Below are positions 18,232 to 27,755 of a stretch of 64,000 nucleotides of DNA, piece after piece; position 1 is the stretch's first letter, and each line of letters opens with the position of its first letter. The notes under the pieces were generated by a model, which saw nothing but the letters and a program-made list of their open reading frames with translations, made no database searches and was not told where the DNA came from. Source of the DNA: Oleiagrimonas sp963747595 (GTDB lineage: Bacteria > Pseudomonadota > Gammaproteobacteria > Xanthomonadales > Rhodanobacteraceae); contig CAVVFO010000002.1 of assembly GCA_963747595.1 (NCBI GenBank), forward strand, positions 2,016,626 to 2,080,625. Reading direction: 5' to 3'. The translations under genes and the position numbers were made by a program.

Positions 18232-18984
18232 ATGGAAGCTGCCTTTGTCCGTGAATACCGCGATCTGGCCGCGAGCCGCGCCGGCACGCATGCACCCGCG
18301 TACCTGTGCCTGCGCCGCGCGATCCGGCGCAGCGTGGAAGCGGGCGCGGTGGAACCGGGCCAGGCGCTGCCCAGCGAGCGCGAGCTGGCACGCACCCTGT
18401 CGCTGTCGCGGGTCACGGTCCGCAAGGCCATTGCCGGCCTGGTCGAGGACGGCCTGCTGATGCAGCGCCACGGCGCCGGCACCTTTGTCGCCGAGCGCGT
18501 CATCAAGCCGATGTCGCGATTGACCAGTTTCACCGACGACTTGCGCGCACGCGGGCTGAACCCCCGCGTGGTCTTCCTCGATCGCAGCCTCGGCGAGGCC
18601 ACGCCGGAGGAATCCATGGCCTTGAATGTCTCGCCAGGCAGTGCCGTGGTCCGCCTTCACCGGCTGCGCTTTGCCGGCGATGAACCGATGGCCGTGGAGC
18701 GCACGTCGGTCCCGCATGACCTTCTGCCCGATCCGTACAGTGTCGCCGAGTCGCTGTACGAGGCGCTGCAAGCGCTGGGTCGCCGCCCGACCCGTGCGTT
18801 GCAGCGGCTGCGTGCAGTGAACCTCACCCTGGAACCGGCACGGCATCTGAAACTGCCCGTGGGCACCGCGGGTCTGGCGCTGGAACGGCGCGCGTTTCTC
18901 GCCGATGGCCGTCTGGTCGAATTCACGCGCTCCTACTACCGCGGCGATGCCTACGATTTCGTCGCCGAGCTGCAAAGCGAATAA
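18232..18984 (+). CDS. GntR/HutC family regulator, likely of amino-sugar catabolism
   Basis: Transcription factor with an N-terminal winged helix-turn-helix (YLCLRRAIRRSVEAGAVEPG, LPSERELARTLSLSRVTVRK) and a C-terminal UTRA ligand domain (SRLTSFTDDLRARGLNPR, PMAVERTSVPHDLLPDP, VEFTRSYYRGDAYDF). The 250-residue length fits the HutC subfamily that includes NagR/DasR/PhnF, whose ligands are often GlcN-6-P or GlcNAc-6-P. The start at 18232 (MEAAFVREYRDL) is chosen by family length. It is immediately followed by the deaminase and nagA genes, as expected for an amino-sugar regulator (NagQ-like in Xanthomonadales). Confidence 0.9.
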   Translation: MEAAFVREYRDLAASRAGTHAPAYLCLRRAIRRSVEAGAVEPGQALPSERELARTLSLSRVTVRKAIAGLVEDGLLMQRHGAGTFVAERVIKPMSRLTSFTDDLRARGLNPRVVFLDRSLGEATPEESMALNVSPGSAVVRLHRLRFAGDEPMAVERTSVPHDLLPDPYSVAESLYEALQALGRRPTRALQRLRAVNLTLEPARHLKLPVGTAGLALERRAFLADGRLVEFTRSYYRGDAYDFVAELQSE

Positions 18985-19029
18985 ATGCGCGAATCGCGCA
19001 GCGCCCCCACCCGAAGGAAACGACTGTTC

Positions 19030-20076
19030 ATGTCCCCCACCGCCAAGCGCCCCGAAGATACCCTGATGTACGCCGAAGCCGGCGAGGCCGCGGCCACGCT
19101 GGAACGTCAGATGGAACACAACGACACGGCAGTGCGCGAGCTGGCCGAACGCCTGCGCGCGCAATCACCACGTTTCGTGGCCACCTGCGCGCGTGGCAGT
19201 TCCGACCATGCCGCCACCTTTGCCAAGTACGCATTCGAAACCCAGACCGGCACCGTCACCGCCTCGGCCTCGCCCTCGGTCAGTTCCGTCTACGCCCGCC
19301 CGCTGGATCTGCGGGATGCGCTGTACATCGCCATTTCGCAGTCCGGCAAGAGCCCGGACCTGGTGCGCAATGCCGAGGCGGCCAAACGCGCCGGCGCGCA
19401 CGTGGTGGCCATGGTCAACGTCGCCGATTCACCGCTGGGCGCGCTTGCCCACAGCGTCATCCCGTTGCACGCCGGGGCCGAACGCAGCGTGGCGGCAACC
19501 AAGAGCTATCTGGGCGCACTGGGCGCCATCGTGCACCTGACCGCCCACTGGGCCGGCGACGGCACCTTGCTGGATGCGCTCAAGGCCACACCGGATGCGC
19601 TGCGTGCTGCCGCCGCACTGGACTGGTCGCCGCTGGTCGACGGCCTGACCGATGCACGCAACCTGTTCGTGCTCGGCCGCGGCTATGGGTTCGGCGCGGC
19701 GCAGGAAGCGGCATTGAAGTTCAAGGAGACCTGCGGCCTGCACGCCGAGGCCTTCAGCACTGCCGAGGTCAGGCACGGGCCGATGGCACTGGTGGGCGAG
19801 GATTTCCCGGTGCTGCTTCTGACCCAGGACGATGGCACCCGTGACGGCGCGCTGGACGTGGCAGAGGAATTTCGCCGCCGGGGCGCCCGCGTCTGGAGCG
19901 CGTCGCAGGAGGACGCCAGTGCCGATGCACTGCCTGTGGTCACCGCGCCGCATCCACTGTGTGCGCCGCTTCTGGCCATCCAGAGCTTCTATCGCGCCGC
20001 CAACGCGCTGGCGCTGCGGCGCGGCTACGACCCCGACGTGCCGCCACATTTGAACAAGGTAACGGAGACAGTCTGA
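19030..20076 (+). CDS. SIS-domain glucosamine-6-phosphate deaminase (NagB-II type)
   Basis: Predicted to convert glucosamine 6-phosphate to fructose 6-phosphate and ammonia. The 348-residue protein has two SIS sugar-isomerase domains like the isomerase half of GlmS but no glutaminase domain: CARGSSDHAATFAKY, ISQSGKSPDLVRNAEAAK, VLGRGYGFGAAQEAALKFKE, AEAFSTAEVRHGPMAL, and the C-terminal PPHLNKVTETV. This architecture, next to nagA, is the non-orthologous NagB-II of many proteobacteria. The start at 19030 follows GAAGGAAAC. Its stop overlaps the nagA start by one base, implying translational coupling. Confidence 0.92.
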   Translation: MSPTAKRPEDTLMYAEAGEAAATLERQMEHNDTAVRELAERLRAQSPRFVATCARGSSDHAATFAKYAFETQTGTVTASASPSVSSVYARPLDLRDALYIAISQSGKSPDLVRNAEAAKRAGAHVVAMVNVADSPLGALAHSVIPLHAGAERSVAATKSYLGALGAIVHLTAHWAGDGTLLDALKATPDALRAAAALDWSPLVDGLTDARNLFVLGRGYGFGAAQEAALKFKETCGLHAEAFSTAEVRHGPMALVGEDFPVLLLTQDDGTRDGALDVAEEFRRRGARVWSASQEDASADALPVVTAPHPLCAPLLAIQSFYRAANALALRRGYDPDVPPHLNKVTETV

Positions 20077-21221
20077 TGACGACAGCATTGGTCAACGGCA
20101 AGGTATTGACCGCGCACGGCCTGCAGACCGGCTTTGCCGTGCTGGTCGAGGAGGGACAGATCGCCGGCCTGGCGCTGCCCAACGATCCCCGCGTGCGCGC
20201 CGCCAAACGGCACGATCTGGCGGGACGCTACCTGTTGCCCGGTTTCATCGACTGCCAGGTCAACGGCGGCGGCGGTGTGCTGTTCAACGATTCGCCCACG
20301 CCCGATGGCATCCGCGCCATCGTCGCCGCGCATCGGCGCTTCGGCACCACCGGCATGCTGCCGACGCTGATCAGCGACAATGTGGAGGTCATGCGCCAGG
20401 CCGTAGCCGCGGTGCAGCAGGCGCTGGATGATGGCATGCCCGGCGTGCTCGGCATCCATATCGAGGGCCCGTACCTCGCACCTGCGCGCAAGGGCATCCA
20501 CGATCCCGCCCAATTTCGCCAGCCGGGCGCCGAGGAGGTCGCGCTGCTCGGCTCGCTGGACCGCGGCCGCACGGTGCTGACACTGGCGCCGGAGCAGGTG
20601 CGAGCAGAAGCCATCCGCAGCATGGTCGACAACGGCATCATAATCGCCGCCGGCCACACGGCCGGCGACTACGAAGCCATCCGCGCCGCACTGGATGCCG
20701 GGGTCACCGGCTTCACGCACCTGTTCAACGCCATGTCGCCGCTGCAGAGCCGCGCACCCGGCGCGGTCGGGGCGGCGCTGGAGGACCCGCGCAGCTGGTG
20801 CAGTCTCATCGTGGACGGCCACCACGTGCACCCGGCGACCCTGCGCGTGGCCATCGCCGCCAAGCCGCACGGCAAGATGTTCCTGGTCACCGACGCCATG
20901 CCCCCGGTAGGCAGCAACCAGGACACCTTCGAACTCAATGGCGACACCATCACCTGCAGGGAGGGCCGCTGCCAGAATGCCGAAGGCACCCTGGCCGGCT
21001 CCGCGCTGGACATGGCCAGCGCCGTGCGCAATTGCGTGGAACAGCTGGGCCTGCCACTGGACGAAGCCGCGCGCATGGCCTCCACCTATCCGGCCGACTT
21101 CCTCGGCCTGGAAAAAACCCACGGCCGTATCGCCGCCGGCTACCGTGCCGACTTCACTGTCATGGATGCCGAGTTCCACGTCCACGAGACCTGGATCAAC
21201 GGGCAGTACGAAACGGCCTGA
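20076..21221 (+). CDS. nagA: N-acetylglucosamine-6-phosphate deacetylase
   Basis: Amidohydrolase converting GlcNAc-6-P to GlcN-6-P and acetate, feeding the deaminase encoded just upstream. The 381-residue product has the metal and substrate motifs PGFIDCQVNGGGGVLFND, GIHIEGPYLAPARKGIHDP, AAGHTAGDYEA, FTHLFNAMSPLQSR and the catalytic Asp in LVTDAMPPVG. The start codon overlaps the preceding stop (TGATG) and is preceded by AACGGAGACA. A short GC hairpin (GGCCGG/CCGGCC at about 21224-21240) without a T tract follows the stop. Confidence 0.96.
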   Translation: MTTALVNGKVLTAHGLQTGFAVLVEEGQIAGLALPNDPRVRAAKRHDLAGRYLLPGFIDCQVNGGGGVLFNDSPTPDGIRAIVAAHRRFGTTGMLPTLISDNVEVMRQAVAAVQQALDDGMPGVLGIHIEGPYLAPARKGIHDPAQFRQPGAEEVALLGSLDRGRTVLTLAPEQVRAEAIRSMVDNGIIIAAGHTAGDYEAIRAALDAGVTGFTHLFNAMSPLQSRAPGAVGAALEDPRSWCSLIVDGHHVHPATLRVAIAAKPHGKMFLVTDAMPPVGSNQDTFELNGDTITCREGRCQNAEGTLAGSALDMASAVRNCVEQLGLPLDEAARMASTYPADFLGLEKTHGRIAAGYRADFTVMDAEFHVHETWINGQYETA

Positions 21222-21503
21222 CCGGCCGGGCCGTCCGGCCACGGATCGAGCAGCCACGCACGCAGCGGCCGGGCGCCGGCCGCGCAGCGTCAGCGAATGC
21301 ATGCCAGGCTCCATCCAGGGCGCGGCGAGGCCCTGGACGGGCGAGCGTGTCAGCGGAGATTCGCAGGGCCTGATCCGTCAGTAGCGCCGCGCGTCCAGGC
21401 GTGGGATCCAGAGCAGACACCATTGTGTGGAGCCGGCTGTTACGCTGCGCATGCGGGCCGCCCGGAGCCCGCCCAGCGCCGTGTCAGAGGAAGCCGCTTC
21501 GCC
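21222..21503. other. Intergenic stretch after nagA
   Basis: Contains the GC-rich hairpin directly after nagA and otherwise no recognisable gene, RNA or repeat. Reading frames here lack family resemblance. Confidence 0.5.
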
Positions 21504-21755
21504 ATGCATTGTCATGTCTACGCCAGCGACAAGCGTCAACAGACGTATGTCTGGCTGGCCCGCCGCGATCATTTCGATGTCCTGCCGGCCGCGCTGGCAC
21601 AACGCCTTGGTGCACTCCGCTTCGTGCTGGACGTGCAGCTGGATGGCGAGCGTAATCTGCCGAATGCGAATGCCGCCCAGGTGCTGCAACAGCTACGCAA
21701 CGAGGGCTGGTATCTGCAACTGCCGCCGGATGCCACGCCCCCCGCAGAGAGTTAA
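21504..21755 (+). CDS. YcgL domain-containing protein
   Basis: Small cytoplasmic protein of the YcgL family (about 83-100 residues), conserved in gammaproteobacteria with no established function. The 83-residue product has the family features MHCHVYASDKRQQTYVWLAR, FDVLPAALAQRLG and a C-terminal QVLQQLRNEGWYLQLPP. The start at 21504 follows AGAGGAAGC. It lies 47 bases upstream of the ankyrin-repeat gene in the same direction. Confidence 0.9.
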   Translation: MHCHVYASDKRQQTYVWLARRDHFDVLPAALAQRLGALRFVLDVQLDGERNLPNANAAQVLQQLRNEGWYLQLPPDATPPAES

Positions 21756-21788
21756 CGCACAGTTACCGCATTCGCCCGAACCGATCTC

Positions 21789-21794
21789 TATACT
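21789..21794 (+). promoter_or_regulatory. -10-like TATACT just before the ankyrin gene start
   Basis: TATACT ends eight bases before the ATG at 21803, and no Shine-Dalgarno-like sequence precedes that ATG. If used, transcription would begin at or very near the start codon, giving a leaderless mRNA. A matching -35 at ideal spacing is not evident. Confidence 0.4.
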
Positions 21795-21802
21795 GCCTCG
21801 CC

Positions 21803-24800
21803 ATGCCGCTCACCAAAACGCACCATCGCCCGCCGCTCGCCAAAGCCCTGCTCGGGTTCATCCCGGCCCTGGCCGTGGCGTTCATTGCCGCCATCGGCTC
21901 GCATCCACTGGTCCTGGTCCCGCTGATTGTGGCCAACGCGCTGAGCATGGCGGCGGTGTGCCATGCCATCGGCTTCGGGCCGGAGCTGAGCATGACCCGT
22001 ACCGCGCTGCGCCGGGGCGCGGCCTATCTGGTGATGTTTACCGCCTATACCGCATTGCTGCTGGCATTGGTGGGATGGCCGCTGGTCTTGCTGGCACACG
22101 CAGCATCGCTGGGGGCCGCGCTGGTCCTGTCGGTCGCGCTGGCCATCGGCGTGGCCGTGCTGTGGCGCATCTGGCCGGCGTTCGGGCTGGTGTTTCTGTG
22201 GGACGACGCCTTCGTGCAGTCGCCACGCAGCTCCTGGATTTTTACCGCCATCGCACGCAGCCTCACCTTCGCGCGACACCTTTCCGCCGAGGAACGTTTC
22301 TTTGGCCACTTTCTGCCGGCGGCATGCAGCCTGCTGCTGATGGCGTTTGGCGCCCTGGCGTTGACCGGCCTGTACGGGCTGCTGCCGCCGGAAATGCGCA
22401 CCGCCAGCGTGCTGCTCTATGCTCTGGTGGTGCTTCCTGCAGGGGCGCTGGTGCTGGCCAACAGGACACTCCATGCCATGCTCGACGAGAAGGCGCCGGC
22501 ACCGCGTCATGCCGTTCCGGCCGGCAAGGAAGACACGAGCGCAGGCCCCGATGCACAGCCCATGGCAGCGCCCGCCGAACCACTCGACGAAGCTGCCGTC
22601 GAGGCACGTGATCGTGCGCTTCTGGAAGCGGTGCGCGGTGCCCAGATCGAGCGTGCGCTCGCATTGCTCGAGGCTGGCGCCGATCCCGACGTCCGTGCGC
22701 GTCCTGGCGACCGCGACCAGCGGCCGGCAATCATGCTGGCCGCGCTGCTGCCCGATATCCGACTGCTGCGCGCCCTGATCGCGCGAGGCGCCGACATCAA
22801 CACCGCACACGGTGGACTGACCCCGCTGCTGGCCGCCACCCGCGACAGCTATCATGGTCGCGCCGAAGCCGTGATGATGCTCCTGTCCAACGGTGCCGAC
22901 GCCGCCACTGCCGACGCACACGGCAACACTCCGCTGCACGGCGCAGCCCTCAGCGCTGAACCCGGCGTCGCCGCCATGCTGCTGGACGCCGGCGCACCGA
23001 TCAATGCGCTCAACCGCAACGGCCTGAGCCCGCTGGCAGTGGCCGCACGCGCCGGCAACTGGCCACTGGCCGCTTTCCTGCTGGACCATCGCGCCGCGAC
23101 CGACCCCGCCAGGGGCGAGCCGGCGCTGGTCGCTGCCGCGGCCGTCCAGGACGACGATGCCGCCGGTGTGCAGATGATGCTGCGGCACCGGGCGCGCATC
23201 GATGCCGCCAACGCGCTGGGCCGCACCGCGCTGATCTGCGCCAGCCTGGAAGGACACGAATCCATCGTCCGCGCCCTGCTCAAGGCGGGCGCCGATGTGG
23301 ATCATGGTGACCGCAACGCCAGCACCGCGCTGATGGAAGCCGCGCGCGCCGGCGCCAACGGCATCGTGCAGTTGCTCGTCGACGCCGATGCAGACGTGAA
23401 CCGCTGCGATACCTACGGACGCAACGCACTGATCCTGGCGTGCCAGTCCCCCCGCGCCGGCGCCGACACGGTCCGTGCGCTGCTCGGCGCAGGGGCCGAT
23501 CCCCACGTCCAGGCCCAGGATGGACGCAGCGCCCTCGACCATGCCGCGGCGACAGGCCGCTGGGACCTGATCGCACTCATGAACCCGGACGCGCCGAGCC
23601 CCAGCACTCTGGAAGAAGAGACGGACGACGCCACCGGGACAGACGGCAACGCATCCACAGCAGACGACCGCTCCATGCGCGCGCTTCTGCAAGCCCTGCG
23701 CGCGCGCCGCTGGAGCGATGTGGCAAGCCATTGCGACACCTTGCTGCAGGCGTCGGCCGAGCAACGCGCGGGCCTGTTCCTCACGCTGGCCGAAGACGGT
23801 GAAGCGGCCAGCGGCGCCCGGCAATGGCTGCTGGACCAGGGGCTCGACCCGGAGGCACGCATCAGCGAGGGCACACACTTGAGTGCGGCGCTGCTGCAAG
23901 GCCTGCCCCGCACGGCAGCGGCGACCCGCCAGTGGTTGGCCGCCGGGGCCAGCGCTGCGGGCGCCGGCATGCTGGCCGTTGCTGCAGCACGCTGCGGAAA
24001 CGATGCGGAGAGTCTCGCCGTGTGCATGGACATGCTTGCTGCCGGAGCCGATCCATTCGGTGCGGACACGCAACACCGCACGCCGCTGCATCACGCCGCG
24101 GCCCACGGACAACAGGCACTGCTGGATGCCCTGCTGCACATGGGCGTACATCCCGACAGCCGGGATGCCAACGGCGACACACCGCTGCACGCCGCACTGC
24201 GCAGCGACACACCCGCACTGCCCGTGGTGCAGTCGCTGCTGGCGCACGGCGCGGATCCGGAAGCCGCCACGGCGCAAGGCGAGACGCCGCTGGGCCATGC
24301 CTTGGAGCTGAACGACACGGAGCTGCAGAACTGGTTGCAGTGGCACGGCGCGTGGTCGCTACCCCGACGTCGTCTGCGTGACGAGGATTTGCCGGCCGCG
24401 GTGGCCTGCGGTGATCTGGATGCGGTGCGTCGCTTGCTGGCCCTGGATCTGCCTGTCGATGCCGTCGACGCCCAGGGCGTCAACGCCCTGATTCGCGCCT
24501 GCGGCGGTGGCCATGCCGAGATCGCCGAATGCCTGCTGGACGCAGGCGCAGATCTTGCGGGGGCCACAGCGTCCGGCATCACTCCCTTGGCCGCGGCCGT
24601 CAATGCCCGCTGCGATCGCGTGGTGGCACTGCTGCTGGAACGCGGTGCCGATGCCGATCAGCGCGTGGGGACCGACACGCGCGTGCTGACGCTGGCCGCG
24701 GCGCAGGGCTATCCGGAGATCGTCGAGCGTCTGCTGGCCGCTGGTGCCGACATGCACGCGGTCGATGCGTCGGGGTACGGCGCACTGCATGCCGCGGCGC

Positions 24801-25249
24801 AATTCTGCTTCTCCAGCAACGACAGCCTGCGCGCACGCCGCCTGCTGGATGCCCTGTTGAAACACGATGCCAATGTCGACGCCGCCGGCACGAACGGCCA
24901 GACACCGCTGCTGCTGCTACTGGGCGCTCATGCCGCACCGGGGACCGCCTGCGATGCCACGCATATCGGGGCCTTGATCCCGGTCCTCGTGGACGCCGGT
25001 GCCCAGATCAACCGCGCTGACGCGCGTGGCGTCAGTCCGCTGCATGCCTGCGCCATGCATGCGCTGCTGGCTCCGGCACGCACGCTGCTGCAACGCGGTG
25101 CCGATCGCGCCGCCATGGATGGCTTCGACCGCACCGCGGCCGACGTGGCGCAGCAGCTGGGCTATACCGATGTGGCCCTGGAGCTCGACGACCGTTCCAT
25201 TCCCAGCGTGCGCCAGACGCTGCGCCAGCCGGCGCAGCCGGGCGATTGA
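21803..25249 (+). CDS. Large membrane-anchored ankyrin-repeat protein
   Basis: The 1148-residue protein has about six hydrophobic membrane segments in residues 1-225 (for example LGFIPALAVAFIAAIG, AAYLVMFTAYTALLLALVG, ALVLSVALAIGVAVLW), a low-complexity Ala/Pro linker to about residue 270, then roughly twenty ankyrin repeats in two blocks separated by an acidic spacer near residues 595-625 (LEEETDDATGTDG). Typical repeats read GNTPLHGAALSAEPGVAAMLLDAGAPIN and LVDAGAQINRADARGVSPLHAC in consensus style. Ankyrin repeats mediate protein-protein contacts, so this could be a cytoplasmic scaffold tethered to the inner membrane. Partners and function are unknown. No enzymatic domain was recognised. 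A similar protein is, to my knowledge, present in related Xanthomonadales. Confidence 0.9.
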   Translation: MPLTKTHHRPPLAKALLGFIPALAVAFIAAIGSHPLVLVPLIVANALSMAAVCHAIGFGPELSMTRTALRRGAAYLVMFTAYTALLLALVGWPLVLLAHAASLGAALVLSVALAIGVAVLWRIWPAFGLVFLWDDAFVQSPRSSWIFTAIARSLTFARHLSAEERFFGHFLPAACSLLLMAFGALALTGLYGLLPPEMRTASVLLYALVVLPAGALVLANRTLHAMLDEKAPAPRHAVPAGKEDTSAGPDAQPMAAPAEPLDEAAVEARDRALLEAVRGAQIERALALLEAGADPDVRARPGDRDQRPAIMLAALLPDIRLLRALIARGADINTAHGGLTPLLAATRDSYHGRAEAVMMLLSNGADAATADAHGNTPLHGAALSAEPGVAAMLLDAGAPINALNRNGLSPLAVAARAGNWPLAAFLLDHRAATDPARGEPALVAAAAVQDDDAAGVQMMLRHRARIDAANALGRTALICASLEGHESIVRALLKAGADVDHGDRNASTALMEAARAGANGIVQLLVDADADVNRCDTYGRNALILACQSPRAGADTVRALLGAGADPHVQAQDGRSALDHAAATGRWDLIALMNPDAPSPSTLEEETDDATGTDGNASTADDRSMRALLQALRARRWSDVASHCDTLLQASAEQRAGLFLTLAEDGEAASGARQWLLDQGLDPEARISEGTHLSAALLQGLPRTAAATRQWLAAGASAAGAGMLAVAAARCGNDAESLAVCMDMLAAGADPFGADTQHRTPLHHAAAHGQQALLDALLHMGVHPDSRDANGDTPLHAALRSDTPALPVVQSLLAHGADPEAATAQGETPLGHALELNDTELQNWLQWHGAWSLPRRRLRDEDLPAAVACGDLDAVRRLLALDLPVDAVDAQGVNALIRACGGGHAEIAECLLDAGADLAGATASGITPLAAAVNARCDRVVALLLERGADADQRVGTDTRVLTLAAAQGYPEIVERLLAAGADMHAVDASGYGALHAAAQFCFSSNDSLRARRLLDALLKHDANVDAAGTNGQTPLLLLLGAHAAPGTACDATHIGALIPVLVDAGAQINRADARGVSPLHACAMHALLAPARTLLQRGADRAAMDGFDRTAADVAQQLGYTDVALELDDRSIPSVRQTLRQPAQPGD

Positions 25250-25379
25250 CCGCGAATGCGCGCACGAAACGTTGCTGACGCAGTCCCCAGCGTGCGGGGT
25301 CCGTTGGAGAAATCCTTGCAAGCGGACGGCGCCGCACTGCTCCCGGCTGCAGGGAGCGCGCATTGATTCGCCCGGCGGG

Positions 25380-27731
25380 CTAGAAGGGCAGCTTCAAGTC
25401 CGCATCGACCGCCAGGAGCTGCGCGCGGAAGATGTCCTGGATACGCTTGAGGGATTTTGCGCTGTCGGCGTCGAAACGCAGCACTAGCTTGGGGCTGGTG
25501 TTGGAGGCACGCACCAGGCCCCAGCCGTCCTGCCAGTCCGCACGCAGGCCATCGATGGTGGTCATGCGGGCATCCCCGAAAGAGGCCTGTTCACGCAATG
25601 TCTCGATGAAGGCGTAGTGTTCGCCTTCGCCCATGACAATGTTCAGTTCCGGCGTGGACACGCCCTTGGGCAGGGTGGCGAAGATATCCTCGACGCTGCG
25701 CCCTTCCATGTCGCCAGCCAGTATTTCCAGCAGGCGCGTGGCGGCGTAAAGACCATCGTCGAAGCCGTACCAGCGCTCGCCGAAGAAGAAATGACCGCTC
25801 ATTTCGCCGGCCAGCGCCGCCTCCGTTTCGCGCATCTTGGCCTTGATGAGCGAATGTCCGGTGCGCCACATGATGGGGCTGCCGCCGGCGTACAGCACCT
25901 CGGACTGCAGGTGACCCGTGCATTTGACGTCATAGATGATGCTGGCGCCGGGCTGCCGCGACAGCACGTCGCGCGCGAACAGCATCAGCAGGCGGTCGGG
26001 ATAGATGATCTCGCCCTCCGATGTGACCACGCCGAGACGATCGCCGTCACCATCGAACGCCAGGCCCAGGTCGGCACCGGTCTGCTTCACCGCCAGGACA
26101 AGATCCTGCAGGTTGCGTGGATCGGACGGGTCGGGGTGATGGTTGGGGAACGTGCCGTCGACATCGCAATACAGCGGCACCACCTCGCAGCCGATGGCCT
26201 CGATCAGGCGGGGCGCCAGCATGCCGGCAATGCCGTTGCCGGCATCCACTACCACTTTCAGGGGCTTTTCGGCCTGCACGTCGCTGGCGATGCGCTCGAT
26301 GTAGTCCTCGCCGATATCCATGCGCCGCAAGTTGCCCTGCACCGCCTTGGCCAGGCGATGCTCGACGATGCGGGCGTAAAGGTCCTGGATGGCATCCTCG
26401 GCCAGCGTTTCGCCGCCAATCACGATCTTGAAGCCGTTGTAATCGGGCGGATTGTGGCTGCCCGTCACGGCCACACAACTTCCGGCGTTGAAATGATAGG
26501 CCGCGAAGTACACTACCGGCGTCGGCGCGGCACCGATATCGATGACATCGATCCCGGCCGTGCGCAGGCCTTCGGCCAGTGCGGCGGCCAGCTCGGGACC
26601 GGACAGGCGTCCATCGCGCCCCACCACGATCTCGTTCAGGCCCTTGTCCGCCATGACGCTGCCGATGGCGTGTCCGATCAAGCGCGCGACATCGGCATCC
26701 AGTGTCTTGCCCACCACACCGCGGATATCGTAGGCGCGGAACATGTGCCGATCCAGGGACACGGCATCGGGGGTCGGTTCCCGAGCCTGCATCACAGGCT
26801 CGGCCGGTGTCTGTTCGCGGCTCTGTTCGGCCGCTTCTTGCTGCGTGATCTCGTCCAATGTCGGTTCCTCGTCCTGGGTGGGGACATAACGTGCCGCGCG
26901 CATGCGCCAGCCGATCAAGACGCCAGCTCCGGCCCACGCCAGCAGGGCCAGCAATCCGGCCAGCGGCCAGGAGCGGGGCAGCGCGATGAAGGCATTGGGC
27001 AATGCCGAGACCACCATGAAACTGCTGCCCGGAATCGGTGCCGGTACGCCACTGGGGCCGACCGAGCGGCTGCCGTTGGCCGCCAGCATCATGTCGCCAA
27101 TGCCGCTGTCTTGGCGCAATTCCAGCCGTCCGCTGTGCGGCCGCACACTGTCGAAGGTCTGCTGCAGCGGTGCATACGGCATCTCGATCCACGCGTAGGC
27201 CAGCGTGCGGCCGCCCTGGGTGACGGCCTGCGCCAGGCTCAACATGCGCGAGGAACCATCCAGCACGGTCTGCACGTCGGTGCGTCCGCCGTTGCTCTGC
27301 GCCGCCATCAGCTGCGCCGCGCGCGCATAGCCAAACCGGCGGTAATCGGCATTGATGACCTGATCCAGCGAAGCCGAATAGAAGTTGAGCGACTGTGCCG
27401 TGGGCAGCAACTGGTAGGCGCGCGAGGTGGCCGCGGCATGGCCGGCCACGCCACCGCTGGCCAGCGCGGCAACCAGCTGCGGATCGTCCAGGGCTGCGTC
27501 CACCCGCCGATGCAGATGCGTGATTTGCGCACTGAGGGCCATCTGCGCCTGGTGCCTGGCGCGCCGCACACGCTCGGCGGCACTGCCCTGCTGGCTGATC
27601 ACCCATGCCTGCCAGAGGCAGAACACGCCGAACAGGATCAGCAATGTGATGGCGGTCAGCGGCAACAGCCGCACGATTTCCTCGCGGCTCAGCTGCGGAC
27701 CCTGCAGACGGAACGGCTTGCGTTTGCCCAT
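25380..27731 (-). CDS. algC: Phosphomannomutase/phosphoglucomutase with N-terminal membrane domain
   Basis: Interconverts hexose 1- and 6-phosphates for exopolysaccharide, LPS and nucleotide-sugar synthesis. Residues about 325-783 form the alpha-D-phosphohexomutase: MFRAYDIRGVVGKTL, the phosphoserine loop VTGSHNPPDYNGFK, the metal site AFDGDGDRLGVV, the sugar loop GEMSGHFFFGERW and the phosphate loop RASNTSPKLVLRF. The first part adds a membrane segment (LLPLTAITLLILFGVFCLW), a region of about 200 residues probably in the periplasm, a second membrane segment (LAGLLALLAWAGAGVLIGW) and an acidic linker. The total of 783 residues is far longer than the 450-residue enzyme core, matching the long AlgC form. 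Order algC-dut-coaBC is conserved with Pseudomonas. Start follows the family N-terminus. Confidence 0.94.
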   Translation of the reverse strand: MGKRKPFRLQGPQLSREEIVRLLPLTAITLLILFGVFCLWQAWVISQQGSAAERVRRARHQAQMALSAQITHLHRRVDAALDDPQLVAALASGGVAGHAAATSRAYQLLPTAQSLNFYSASLDQVINADYRRFGYARAAQLMAAQSNGGRTDVQTVLDGSSRMLSLAQAVTQGGRTLAYAWIEMPYAPLQQTFDSVRPHSGRLELRQDSGIGDMMLAANGSRSVGPSGVPAPIPGSSFMVVSALPNAFIALPRSWPLAGLLALLAWAGAGVLIGWRMRAARYVPTQDEEPTLDEITQQEAAEQSREQTPAEPVMQAREPTPDAVSLDRHMFRAYDIRGVVGKTLDADVARLIGHAIGSVMADKGLNEIVVGRDGRLSGPELAAALAEGLRTAGIDVIDIGAAPTPVVYFAAYHFNAGSCVAVTGSHNPPDYNGFKIVIGGETLAEDAIQDLYARIVEHRLAKAVQGNLRRMDIGEDYIERIASDVQAEKPLKVVVDAGNGIAGMLAPRLIEAIGCEVVPLYCDVDGTFPNHHPDPSDPRNLQDLVLAVKQTGADLGLAFDGDGDRLGVVTSEGEIIYPDRLLMLFARDVLSRQPGASIIYDVKCTGHLQSEVLYAGGSPIMWRTGHSLIKAKMRETEAALAGEMSGHFFFGERWYGFDDGLYAATRLLEILAGDMEGRSVEDIFATLPKGVSTPELNIVMGEGEHYAFIETLREQASFGDARMTTIDGLRADWQDGWGLVRASNTSPKLVLRFDADSAKSLKRIQDIFRAQLLAVDADLKLPF

Positions 27732-27755
27732 GAACGACCCCCTCGCCCCACTACC

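Noticed and set aside
21788..24346. Long open frame on the minus strand opposite the ankyrin gene (over 850 codons)
   Set aside because: Antisense mirror of a GC-rich repeat gene; composition is Gln/Arg/His-rich low complexity, with no domain and no ribosome binding site.
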